Positions 55,031 through 63,901 of a stretch of DNA of 64,000 bases are shown here, piece after piece; the first letter of the stretch is position 1; the number at the start of each line of letters is the position of its first letter. The notes under the pieces are model-generated. The model had not been told where the DNA came from and searched no databases. It saw nothing but the letters and a program-made list of their open reading frames with translations. Position numbers and translations under genes: made by a program. This DNA comes from Vibrio maritimus (GTDB taxonomy: Bacteria > Pseudomonadota > Gammaproteobacteria > Enterobacterales > Vibrionaceae): assembly GCA_003263775.1 (NCBI GenBank), contig JYJJ01000065.1, positions 1-64,000 of the forward strand, read 5' to 3'.

Positions 55031-56038
55031 ATGCCCCAAGATCATGCCAACTCGCTGCCACACTCTGTTGTTTTAGTGGGGTTCGAGTCACTGAGAACCT
55101 TTGAGTTTGGTTGTGCGGTGGAAATATTTGGACTTGAGCGACCAGAGCTTGGCGTCGATTGGTACCAGTTTAAGGTTTGTGGCATAGAGTCACGTACAGT
55201 ACAAGCCATTGGGGGCGTATCGGTGACGTTTGAACACGGCCCTGAGATATTAGACCAAGCCGATACCATCATTCTTCCTGGTTGGCGAAATGTGGATGAG
55301 CAGCCGCCAGAGGTGTTAGTGAGTGCACTCAAGCGCGCACATGAACGTGGTGCACGAATTTGCAGTATTTGCACTGGGGCATTTGTGCTTGCGGCAGCGG
55401 GGTTGTTAAACGGCCGCGCGGCGACAACACATTGGCACCACTCAAACCTACTTTCACAGCGCTATCCAAGCCTTCGGGTGTCACCATCTTCGTTATACAT
55501 TGAAGATGGGAACATTGTGACCTCTGCGGGTTCGGCCGCCGGGTTGGATATGTTGCTCTATATCGTGCGACAAGATTACGGTTATCGGATTGCTAACATG
55601 GTAGCGCAGCGCCTTGTGATTCCTGCTTACCGAGATGGAGAGCAGTTGCAGATTGTTTCGCAGCAGGCGATGGCGACATCGCAGACTAGGATAGCGGAAG
55701 TCATGGATTGGGTTAGAGAGCGCTTGTCTGAATCTCATACGGTAGATTCGCTTGCAAGCCAAATGGATATGACGCCGCGCACCTTTCAGCGAACGTTTAA
55801 AAATGTCGTCGGACTGCCGGTGATTGAGTGGCTAACGCGAGCACGAGTGGATCGCGCCAAGGAGCTGCTCGCCACAACCTCGTCAGCGGTATCACACATT
55901 GCTTACCATTGCGGGTTTGCATCTGAGAGTACCTTTCGGCATCAGTTTCGAAAGCGAGTAAGCCAAACGCCAACTGCATTTCGGCGTCAATCATCGAGTC
56001 ATTTGCAGCAAATGAGAGACAAAAACACTGAATATTAG
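55031..56038 (+). CDS. GlxA-family transcriptional regulator (DJ-1/PfpI + AraC HTH)
   Basis: A 335-residue regulator. The N-terminal DJ-1/PfpI-like domain (about 10-190) includes TIILPGWRNVDEQPPEVLVS and ICSICTGAFVLAAAGLLNGR. The C-terminal AraC-type double HTH (about 225-320) includes VDSLASQMDMTPRTFQRTFK and HIAYHCGFASESTFRHQFRK. Start uncertain: ATG 55031 is preferred, 55016 possible. It is divergent from the EamA gene by a very short gap, so it may regulate it. The ligand is unknown. Confidence 0.88.
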   Translation: MPQDHANSLPHSVVLVGFESLRTFEFGCAVEIFGLERPELGVDWYQFKVCGIESRTVQAIGGVSVTFEHGPEILDQADTIILPGWRNVDEQPPEVLVSALKRAHERGARICSICTGAFVLAAAGLLNGRAATTHWHHSNLLSQRYPSLRVSPSSLYIEDGNIVTSAGSAAGLDMLLYIVRQDYGYRIANMVAQRLVIPAYRDGEQLQIVSQQAMATSQTRIAEVMDWVRERLSESHTVDSLASQMDMTPRTFQRTFKNVVGLPVIEWLTRARVDRAKELLATTSSAVSHIAYHCGFASESTFRHQFRKRVSQTPTAFRRQSSSHLQQMRDKNTEY

Positions 56039-56088
56039 CAATTATTCGATTATATTGTTGCTGTTAACACGTAATGCTAGGTGCGCGT

Positions 56089-57335
56089 ATGTCCGAAGAA
56101 GTCAGCAAAAACATCTCTGAAACCTTGTTTGAAAAAAACAAGCAGGCCAAAGAAACCTCTCACCTTATCCGGTACATGCCAAGTAGTATCCGTGTACTTG
56201 AAGAGCGTCAATCAAAGCAACCAACCTCTTGGTATCGTAATCTCTTGCGTCTGCAATGGGTTTGGCAGGGCATGGATCCGATTGAACTAGAATCGGTGCT
56301 GGCGAAAATTGCCTCTTCGGATCACTCGAGAACGGTTGATGAGTGGCTTGATACCGTCATGGGGTACCACGGTGGTAACTGGAACTACGAGTGGACCAAG
56401 CATGGCATGATGCATCAAAAGCGTGCCAACGATTTGCAAGGTGACGCAGCGGCGGAAGAGCTATTTAAAGCATCTCTGAGCTTTAGTATTGCAGGTTACC
56501 CGCATCTTAAAAATGACAACTTGGCGCTGCAAGCTCAGGTGCTGGCAAACAACGCTTACAACGAAGCTGCGAAACACACCAGCCACATCATTAAGCAAGT
56601 TGAGATCCCGTATCAGAATCGACGTATTACCGCCAATCTTCACCTGGTAAGTACCGAAAAACCTCAGCCTGTTGTGATTGTTAGCGCTGGATTAGATTCT
56701 TTGCAGACTGATATGTGGCGCCTATTCAGAGACTATTTAGCCCCAGCTGGCATCGCCATGCTTACTGTCGATATGCCATCAATCGGCCACAGCTCTCATT
56801 GGCCGTTAACTGAAGACACCTCTTGTTTGCACCAAGCCGTATTAAGTGAGCTTCCGCATATTCCTTGGGTGGATCACTTTAGAGTCGGTTTGCTCGGTTT
56901 TCGTTTCGGTGGCAACGCATGGCGCGCTTGTCGTTTCTTGAGCCAGAAAAAATTAAAGCATGTGTGACGCTTGGCGCGCCTATTCACCATTGCTTAGCGA
57001 CACCGCAGATCATTCAGTCGATGCCAAAAATGTACATTGATATGCTCGCATCGCGTCTTGGGAAAGATGCCGTAGATATTAATAGCCTTGCCGGACAGCT
57101 GATGGCGTGGTCGCTGAAAATTCAAGGCTTCTTATCCTCTCGCCGAACCAAAGTGCCTATTTTGGCGATGAGTATGGAAGGAGATATAGTGTCACCGCTG
57201 TCCGATAACCGCCTGTTAGCGATGTTTAGTCAATATGGTAAAGCACGTGAGATACCTGCGAAAGGTATCGCAAAGGGATATGCGCAATCCCTCGAAATGG
57301 CCATCAAGTGGTTGGAGGACGAACTTTTAAAGTGA
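56089..57335 (+). CDS. frsA: FrsA, alpha/beta hydrolase-fold protein; one frameshift at about 56918
   Basis: FrsA (YafA), a cytosolic alpha/beta-hydrolase-fold protein reported to bind the PTS protein IIA-Glc. The start SEEVSKNISETLFEKNKQAK, VVIVSAGLDSLQTDMWRLF, MLTVDMPSIGHSSHWPLTED and GLLGFRFGGNA are characteristic. The frame breaks after FGGNA; one A near 56918 restores MARLSFLEPEKIKACVTLGA and gives 415 residues (E. coli 414). RBS AGGTGCG. crl follows, as in E. coli. Confidence 0.93.
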
Positions 57336-57466
57336 CATTTGTGCGAATTTAGTGAACTATGTGAAATGATTGTGTAATCAAGTGCATGATAAAAATATAA
57401 ATTAAACACAATTTATTATCGCTATTTATGTTTTATCCCTATTTCATATAGAAACGGAGTTTCCCT

Positions 57467-57854
57467 ATGTCAGAAACGGCGAAAACCCCTACTCACTATC
57501 GCTTAATTGCTGCGTTTAAAGCTATTGGTCCGTATTTACGAGAAACCTTGAGTAAAGACGGTAGCTATCACTTTGACTGTCTTTCGGTCTGCGTGGATGA
57601 TACCAAGTCTCCAGAAGATAGAGAGTTTTGGGCTGGTGGCTCGATTTAGCCTAGTAGATGGGCAGTTTGAGGCGACGTATCAAATTGGTCGCTACAACCA
57701 AACCGGCGAGTGGATTTTAGAATCGGCACCAAAATCGGCTATTAACGAGATAAATCGCACCCAAGAGGTGTTTCATCAAAAATTGGAAGCGACACTCAGC
57801 GATAAATTCGAACTGGCGGTTTCTATTCATGATGACTCAGTAGAGTTTGTATAA
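57467..57854 (+). CDS. crl: Crl, RpoS assembly factor; two frameshifts (about 57631 and 57648)
   Basis: Binds RpoS and favours RpoS holoenzyme. The N-terminus THYRLIAAFKAIGPYLRETL and HFDCLSVCVDDTKSPEDREF matches Crl. The frame then breaks. One G in the G run near 57631 gives REFWGWWLDL, and one A near 57648 continues SLVDGQFEATYQIGRYNQTG; together 129 residues, the family length. Two breaks within 20 bases could suggest real decay, but both look like the other indels in this window. Adjacent to frsA, as in E. coli. Confidence 0.85.
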
Positions 57855-57866
57855 CCACCTGTCATT

Positions 57867-57907
57867 AGGCTCCAGAGCCTGCCTTGAGCAGCTTTGGAGC
57901 CTTTTTT
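57867..57907 (+). terminator. Terminator of crl
   Basis: AGGCTCCA / TGGAGCCT with further pairing inside, then TTTTT. Confidence 0.8.
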
Positions 57908-58007
57908 GTGCCTCTTTTCCCTGCGCTTTGTTTTTTTACTTGTACAAATGATGTTTGATTGCTAAAACATCACTCCTTATTCAATTTTTCACGTCAAACA
58001 AGTAGAG

Positions 58008-59145
58008 ATGACTTTGGATATTACTCGTCAAACTGCCGACAAAAAAACGGTAGTGGTGAAGTTAGGTACTAGCGTCCTAACAGGTGGTTCCCTTGCGCTA
58101 AATAAAGCGCACATGGTTGAGCTGGTCAGACAATGTGCTGAGCTGAAAAAGCTTGGACACTCCGTTGTAATGGTATCTTCAGGTGCAATTGCCGCGGGTC
58201 GCGAGCACCTAGGCTACCCCGAACTTCCCAAAACGATGGCGAGTAAGCAGCTATTAGCCGCCGTTGGTCAAAGCCAGCTTATTCAAGTATGGGAGTCTTT
58301 GTTTGCTATTTACGGGCTTAAAATTGGCCAAAATGTTGCTAACGCGCGCCGATCTTGAAGACCGTGAGCGCTTTCTTAATGCGCGCGATACTATCAATGC
58401 TTTGGTTGAACACGACATTATCCCAGTCGTGAACGAAAACGATGCGGTAGCGACCAGTGAAATTAAGGTTGGCGACAACGACAATCTATCGGCGTTGGTG
58501 GGTATTTTGTGTGGTGCGGATAAGTTGTTGCTGCTTACCGACCAACGCGGTTTGTTTACTGCCGACCCTCGCAAAGACCCAAATGCAGAGCTGATCCGTG
58601 AAGTCACAACGATTGACGAGACACTTCGCAAAATCGCAGGTGGCAGCGGCACTACATTAGGTACCGGTGGCATGGCAACCAAGCTTCAAGCGGCAGACAT
58701 TGCACGCCGAGCGGGGATTGAGGTTATTATTGCAGCGGGTAGTGCGGAAAATGTAGTGTTTGACTCTCTATCTGATGAGCCTCAAGGTACTCGCTTCTTG
58801 CCTCTACCAGAAGCATTGGAAAATCGTAAACGTTGGATACTCGCAGGCCCTGCGGCAACCGGTAACATTGTTATCGATTCAGGTGCAGTGAATGCGGTAA
58901 TAGGCAAGGGCAGTAGCTTACTTGCCAAAGGGGTTATAAAAGTTTCAGGCCGCTTTGCTCGTGGTGAAGTGGTACGTGTGACGACCAATGACGGAGCTTT
59001 AGTTGCAAAAGGAATTTGTGGCTACTCCGATGTGGATCTGGCCAAAATAGCAGGTAAGCACAGTAAAGAAATTGCTGATACGCTTGGCTATGATTATGGT
59101 GCAGAAGTGATTCATCGCGACGATATGGTCGTCATTCAAGATTAA
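58008..59145 (+). CDS. proB: Glutamate 5-kinase; one frameshift at 58330-58333
   Basis: First step of proline synthesis. The amino-acid-kinase domain has TVVVKLGTSVLTGGSLALNK and VMVSSGAIAAGREHLGYPEL, VVNENDAVAT and GTGGMATKLQAADIARRAG. The C-terminal PUA domain (about 285-365) has GNIVIDSGAVNAVIGKGSSL and LLAKGVIKVSGRF. The frame breaks after LKIGQ because of one extra A in CCAAAATG; removing it gives MLLTRADLEDRERFLNARDT and 378 residues. This is the only clear insertion in the set. proA follows after 17 bases. Confidence 0.95.
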
Positions 59146-59162
59146 GAATAAAGGGAACCGTT

Positions 59163-60412
59163 ATGGACATGATTAAACTAGGCCAAAACGCGAAGCAAGC
59201 CAGCTTTGCTTTGGCGACCGCGTCAACGGCGCAAAAGAATCGCGCACTGCAGATCATCGCCGATGAACTTGAAGCGAACGCAGACGTTATTTTGAAAGCG
59301 AACGCGAAAGATATCGATCTTGGCCGCGAAGCCGGTCTAACAGAAGCGCTACTAGACCGTCTACTGTTGAACGAGCAACGCCTGAAAGGCATTGCGGATG
59401 ACGTTCGCAACGTTATCACGCTGTCTGATCCTGTTGGCAGTGAAATCGACAGTAAAGTGCTTGAAAATGGCATGAGCCTATCGCGTCGCCGCGTACCACT
59501 TGGTGTTGTTGGCGTGATTTATGAAGCGCGTCCAAACGTAACGATTGATATTGCCGCACTGTGCTTGAAAACCGGCAACGCCAGTATTCTTCGTGGTGGT
59601 AAAGAGACGTTCTTCTCTAACATGGAACTGGTTAAAGTGATTCAGTCTGCACTTGATAAAGCAGGTCTGCCTGCAGCATCAGTACAGTACATCGAAAAAC
59701 CGGATCGTGAACTGGTTTCGCAATTGCTTAAACTGGATGACTACGTGGATATGATCATCCGCGTGGTGGTGCTGGCCTGCACAAAATGTGTAAAGAGAAC
59801 AGCAATATCCCAGTTATCATCGGTGGCTTTGGCATCAGTCATATCTTCGTCGATAACAGCGCTGATCTTACTCGCTCTTTGGATGTGGTTGAGAACTCAA
59901 AAGTGCAACGCCCATCGGCATGTAACTCATTAGATACTCTGCTTGTGCACGAGAACGTTGCTGCTGAGTTCCTTCCAATGATCGCCGATCGCTTGAAAGG
60001 TAAAGTATCACTGGTCGCAGAGCCAAAAGCGAAAGCGATGTTGGCGGGTTTTGATGAATTGCGTGATGCCGGTGAAGGCGACTTCGATACAGAATGGCTA
60101 AGCTTCACTCTAGGCGTGAAAGTCGTGGCTGATGTTGAAGAAGCGATTGACCATATGCGTGTTCATAACGCGAGTCACTCAGACGCCATCATGACCAACA
60201 GCCTGGTGAACTCAGAGAAGTTCATTAACTCTGTCGGTTCAGCGGCTGTGTACGTGAATGCCTCTACACGCTTCACTGACGGTGCTCAGTTTGGTCTTGG
60301 TGCCGAAGTTGCGGTATCGACACAAAAACTGCACGCTCGTGGCCCTATGGGTCTAGAAGAGCTAACCAGCTACAAGTGGGTGGGTAAAGCGGATTACTTG
60401 CCGCGTCCATAG
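59163..60412 (+). CDS. proA: Gamma-glutamyl phosphate reductase; one frameshift at about 59760
   Basis: Second step of proline synthesis, acting on the ProB product with NADPH. LGVVGVIYEARPNVTIDIAA and SILRGGKETFFSNMELVKV are typical. KVQRPSACNSLDTLLVHENV holds the active-site cysteine; FGLGAEVAVSTQKLHARGPM and GLEELTSYKWVG close the protein. The frame breaks after DYVDMII. One C near 59760 gives PRGGAGLHKMCKENS and 416 residues, as expected. Same operon as proB. Confidence 0.95.
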
Positions 60413-60432
60413 CGCTTGAATATGTTGAATAC

Positions 60433-60470
60433 AAAAAAGAGTCAGTCGAACATCGACTGACTCTTTTTTT
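60433..60470. terminator. Terminator of proBA (bidirectional)
   Basis: Seventeen-base stem from 60433-60449 with 60453-60469, core GAGTCAGTCGA / TCGACTGACTC, loop ACA, flanked by A and T runs. Also serves yaiI on the other strand. Confidence 0.9.
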
Positions 60471-60492
60471 GTCTGGAGATTATCGACTTCGC

Positions 60493-60965
60493 CTAGCGCG
60501 TTGCTCTTGCCAGAAATCTATCCAAATGATTGGCAAACTCGCGGCGCTCTGTCTGTCCAAGGGGCGCTGGGCCGCCAGTTTGAACGCCACTCGAGCGCAT
60601 AGTGTCCATAAAGTCACGGATATTGAGGCGAGCCTTAATGGTATCTTTGGTGTAAAGCTCACCGCGTGGCTTAGCGCCACCGCGTTCTTGGTGATGACTT
60701 CATCTGCCAAAGGAATATCAGACGTAATAACCAAGTCACCGGCGTTGACTCTTCTCACAATTTCATTGTCCGCAATGTCAAACCCAGCTGGCACAGTCAG
60801 TGAGTGGATATTGTCTCGTTTCGGTACTGGGACGGTGTGGTTAGCCACAAAGGTGCAAGTTAAGCCAGTACGCTCGGCAGCGCGGCACAGTGTCTCTCGA
60901 ATTACTTTTGGGCAAGCATCGGCATCGACCCAAATCTTAACAGCTTGTTTTAACGATTCAGTCAC
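60493..60965 (-). CDS. yaiI: YaiI/YqxD family (UPF0178, DUF188) protein; one frameshift at about 60668
   Basis: A PIN-like protein of unknown function. KIWVDADACPKVIRETLCRA, FDIADNEIVRRVNAGDLVIT and SDIPLADEVITKNAVALS match YaiI. The frame then slips. A third G in the GG at 60668-60669 restores PRGELYTKDTIKARLNIRDF and the MDTMRSSGVQTGGP block, ending at the stop 60493-60495 with 157 residues. Without it, the last third is unrelated to the family. Start overlaps the end of the next gene upstream by 8 bases. Confidence 0.88.
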
Positions 60966-61245
60966 GAGATTGCTCCAATGCAGTTAATCGCTGAGTCAGC
61001 ACGGCAACTTGCTGTTCTAATTCTTTCACTCTTAGCTCTAGAGGTTGCTCGGCCTTTTCAGCTGCGATTTCAACTTTAGGTACGTGCTGGCTGCTCTTCC
61101 AGGATTTGATCACAGTGATCAGCGCAGGCATCGGTACTTTTGTCTTTAAACGCGCCTTCACGAGTGCGACGGTCGGCTCTTTTCCCTCGGCGTGCAATGA
61201 GCTAATTGCAGCTTCAATCTCTGCGGAGACATCTTTGGTAATCAT
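60958..61245 (-). CDS. Small KfrA-like helical protein
   Basis: A 95-residue protein with two parts. Residues 1-60 (EIEAAISSLHAEGKEPTVAL, VKARLKTKVPMPALITVIKS, then W) resemble the N-terminal DNA-binding part of KfrA-type plasmid proteins. Residues 70-95 (RVKELEQQVAVLTQRLTALE) form a short coiled coil. It is upstream of and overlaps yaiI. I do not know its function. DNA binding is inferred from the pattern only. Confidence 0.55.
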   Translation of the reverse strand: MITKDVSAEIEAAISSLHAEGKEPTVALVKARLKTKVPMPALITVIKSWKSSQHVPKVEIAAEKAEQPLELRVKELEQQVAVLTQRLTALEQSRD

Positions 61246-61383
61246 GGTGGTTATTCCGTTAAATAGGCTTTCCATTAATAGTACCTTCGAATCTAGAGGA
61301 GGTACAGGCGGAGCTTATGTGACGGGCATCACCAGTTAACAGTCGTTAGCGATTCTAAGACATTAGCCAATTTGGAAAACCCC

Positions 61384-61401
61384 TGTGCGAGATCTCTCAC
61401 A
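61384..61401 (+). promoter_or_regulatory. VarA (GacA/UvrY) box upstream of csrB
   Basis: TGTGCGAGATCTCTCACA is close to the GacA-family upstream activating sequence TGTAAGN6CTTACA. It is centred about 168 bases before the csrB start, a usual distance for this class. Confidence 0.7.
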
Positions 61402-61526
61402 CGAGCTGTGAGATAAAGAGAAAAGATCGCCAGAAATTTGGAAGAGAAAATACCTAAGCTTATGTTTAATATAAAATTTAACCTTGATTTAACAGTGTCG
61501 GCGCAAAACTTTTTGTATTGGGTAGA

Positions 61527-61554
61527 TTGTCCAGAATCGCCATTAGGGTAAATT
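61527..61554 (+). promoter_or_regulatory. csrB promoter
   Basis: TTGTCC (61527-61532), 16 bases, TAAATT (61549-61554). Transcription would start at about 61561. Confidence 0.5.
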
Positions 61555-61560
61555 AGAGCC

Positions 61561-61958
61561 TGTCGGAAGGATGCTGACACGGAACAGGAATGACATTGGA
61601 AGGTCATCTTCAGGAAGAAGATTTGGTTACCAAGGGAAACGTAACCAGCAAGGAAGTTAGGATAGCGCGGGAAGCGAACAATCATCAGGACGGTGATTTT
61701 TAAGGAAATGGATACACTCAGGAAGAGTGCAGGAACCCCATCAGGATGATGGTCAAGGACACCGCTCAAGGAACAAGTGAAGCGAGCTGACTGGGATGGT
61801 TAGCGTCATTGGATGAGATGGACACCGCTAGGACGGCGACGAATGGATATAGCTGAAGGATTCAGCCACTATTACGGATGATGCATGGAGCATTTTTAGT
61901 AGCCGGACTGCTGCGAGTAAGACTATAGCCCCAATACGCAAGTGTTGGGGCTTTTCTT
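61561..61958 (+). ncRNA. csrB: CsrB-family CsrA-sequestering RNA
   Basis: About 400 bases with some 27 GGA trinucleotides, many as CAGGA or AAGGA in the loops of small hairpins: CACTC-AGGAA-GAGTG, CATC-AGGAT-GATG, GCTGAAGGATTCAGC, GGTTAC...GTAACC. It ends in an intrinsic terminator and has a VarA box upstream. CsrB RNAs bind many CsrA dimers and relieve CsrA regulation of virulence, motility and quorum sensing. Vibrios have three or four copies (csrB, csrC, csrD); which copy this is cannot be told here. Confidence 0.93.
61927..61958 (+). terminator. Terminator of csrB
   Basis: AGCCCCAA / TTGGGGCT followed by TTTCTT. Confidence 0.88.
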
Positions 61959-62073
61959 ATTTATAAACCCTAACTTTCATACTTCTCATGTAAGTGTCGC
62001 ACTAAATCTAAAGAACACGGAGTCTAAAGCCTATATTAGGTTACTTGGGTATTTAGTTACGAAAAGGAAGTCA

Positions 62074-62652
62074 ATGACAATAGTTACTCGCAGAACCATT
62101 CTCGTCCCCTATACCGACTATCTAGAGTCGGACTTTCTGATGCTTAATGTGTGCGCGAAAAATCGTAAACACATGAATGGTCCTCATACCCTAGCCACTG
62201 CGCGCCGATTGTTTCAAACCATATTGAGCGATTCAAAGTTCTATGCGATGGCTGCGCTGGATCTGCGTACGCGTGATTATATGGGGCATATTTTCATTGA
62301 GCGCGGAGCGGAAGGTGAAGGAGAGATAGGCTATATCTTTGATAAGCAATACTGGAACAAAGGGATTGCAACAGAGGTATTAAGAGCGTTTATTCCCGAT
62401 GCTGTTCATACATTAGGGCTTAAGAGGCTTGAAGCGAACGTCGACACTGACCACGCTTCTTCGATTCGATTGCTGAGTAAACTTGGGTTTGAGCAGTACG
62501 GACAAGCGGAAGATGATCATGGTCCGTACTATCAGTTCCAATCTACATTCGGTGTGCCGGAAAGTGAAAATTCAGCACATGGAAGCCTTTCATCACCAGC
62601 TTACCTTGATAATAGTCGTCACCAAGCGCTGAAAACTCAAACTCATAAATAG
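62074..62652 (+). CDS. GNAT-family (RimJ/RimL-like) acetyltransferase
   Basis: A 192-residue acetyl-CoA-dependent N-acetyltransferase, target unknown. GEIGYIFDKQYWNKGIATEV (motif with the acetyl-CoA loop) and LKRLEANVDTDHASSIRLLS, then KLGFEQYGQ, are typical of the RimJ group. The ATG at 62074 follows AAAAGGAAG; the frame from 61942 lies inside csrB and is ignored. The last 37 codons overlap the DUF3301 gene antisense by 110 bases and read as low-complexity Ser/His/Asn, so the true stop may lie earlier and be hidden by an indel near 62540. Confidence 0.85.
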   Translation: MTIVTRRTILVPYTDYLESDFLMLNVCAKNRKHMNGPHTLATARRLFQTILSDSKFYAMAALDLRTRDYMGHIFIERGAEGEGEIGYIFDKQYWNKGIATEVLRAFIPDAVHTLGLKRLEANVDTDHASSIRLLSKLGFEQYGQAEDDHGPYYQFQSTFGVPESENSAHGSLSSPAYLDNSRHQALKTQTHK

Positions 62653-62842
62653 TATGCCAACCGAATCGGCCGTTGGCATCTCTTAGCCTATGAGCGCCAA
62701 ACGAGACGCTCAACATTTGCAGATCTAACTCTTTACAGCGACGTGTCACCGCCGCCTTGGCAATCTCAGATTGACGCCGCTGCTGCCAAAATACAAAGCA
62801 GAACATACTCAGCGCCAATATCATCAAAAGATTATCTATCAT
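62543..62842 (-). CDS. DUF3301 domain protein
   Basis: A 99-residue protein of unknown function with one N-terminal membrane helix (LLMILALSMFCFVFW, about 5-19). QQRRQSEIAKAAVTRRCKEL, LSVSFGAHRLRDANGRFGWH and YEFEFSALGDDYYQGKLVMK match the Vibrio DUF3301 family. It starts 9 bases after the DUF3549 gene stop, so the two are one unit. Confidence 0.85.
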   Translation of the reverse strand: MIDNLLMILALSMFCFVFWQQRRQSEIAKAAVTRRCKELDLQMLSVSFGAHRLRDANGRFGWHTIYEFEFSALGDDYYQGKLVMKGFHVLNFHFPAHRM

Positions 62843-62851
62843 TTCACCTTC

Positions 62852-63901
62852 CTAGTGAGTTTTTCCTTGTGTCGCCGCTTGTTGCAGCGCGACCAGTGCG
62901 CTAGCGAGCTCGGGTGATGGGCTAGAGTGCAGCAATGGCAGAAGCACCAAACGCAGGCTCGGCATCATCACCAGATCGGCAAATAACTGATTAAACAAAC
63001 CTTGGTTGCCCGTTTGAGCTAAACGTACCAAGAACTTCTCGGCTAAGGCTGGGGTAGTCAGAGGCTGCCATGCACGGCCTGCAATGGCTATCAGCACTTC
63101 TTGATGGCTCAAACGCGCACTAGCCAAAATTTCAGCCACCAAAGACTCTAGCTGCTCTGGTTTGCCACCCGATAGCGCGCGAGCATAAGCCGCTAACAAG
63201 AATAGATCCGGCTCATCGGACTCACATTCAAATTGAGCAAGTTCGCGCAAGCTTGTAGAGAGCTTTTCTGGCAACGCAACGTGCTCAAGTGCCCCAAGTA
63301 GGGCATAACGGGGCTCACTTGCAAGGTGACGCAAACTGGAGCGGATCAAGCGGCCATTCTCTTCTTGCCCAAGCCTTGCTGCCATATCCGTAATGCCTTG
63401 TAGTCCAACCGTTTGCCAGTTATCCCAGCCAAGGTCGCCGCGGAAGTATTCACGAGCATGCTGGTAATATTGGCTGGTGGTGAGATCGAGCTCTGCTCTC
63501 AATAGGCTATGGAAGACAGCCAACTTGTCGTCTGTTGGCTTAAACGTAAATGGGTTGTTGGACAGCTTTTGTTGCTGCTCTTCGTTCATCTCTTTTCCAA
63601 GACGCGTCCCCATTGCTTCAAGAACGTATTTTAGAAACTGGCCGACATCGCCTTGGCTTAGCAAACCACGCTCATCAAGCTGGAATTTAAGGAACCAAAT
63701 CCAAGGCTGTTTTTCTTCGTTCCAGTAGGCGATCGCAAACTGAGCCTGTCTTTGAATCGGATAAGGGTAAGGCTGGCTGGCGCGCTCAACGGCAGCAAAC
63801 TGGTCGTTATCAATCAGTTGTACGCGTCTTGAGATATCGTAGATATGATATTGGCAGCCACTGTTGACCAATAGATCCGTCAAAGTATGAATGGTTTCCA
63901 T
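62852..63901 (-). CDS. DUF3549 family protein
   Basis: A 349-residue cytosolic protein of unknown function. METIHTLTDLLVNSGCQYHI and QPWIWFLKFQLDERGLLSQG, then GDVGQFLKYVLEAMGTRLGK, match my memory of the gammaproteobacterial DUF3549 family. Helical repeats dominate the C-terminal half (about 150-345). The ATG at 63901 has AGGA eight bases upstream; the frame to 63985 is not conserved. Followed by DUF3301, an association often seen in vibrios. Confidence 0.8.
   Translation of the reverse strand: METIHTLTDLLVNSGCQYHIYDISRRVQLIDNDQFAAVERASQPYPYPIQRQAQFAIAYWNEEKQPWIWFLKFQLDERGLLSQGDVGQFLKYVLEAMGTRLGKEMNEEQQQKLSNNPFTFKPTDDKLAVFHSLLRAELDLTTSQYYQHAREYFRGDLGWDNWQTVGLQGITDMAARLGQEENGRLIRSSLRHLASEPRYALLGALEHVALPEKLSTSLRELAQFECESDEPDLFLLAAYARALSGGKPEQLESLVAEILASARLSHQEVLIAIAGRAWQPLTTPALAEKFLVRLAQTGNQGLFNQLFADLVMMPSLRLVLLPLLHSSPSPELASALVALQQAATQGKTH

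Noticed and set aside
61329..61769. 146-codon ORF on the minus strand across csrB
   Set aside because: It is antisense to a GGA-rich structured RNA with a VarA box and terminator; its translation has no family features and is explained by the RNA.
61942..62073. N-terminal extension of the GNAT ORF
   Set aside because: It begins inside the csrB terminator; the ATG at 62074 has a good RBS and starts the conserved part.
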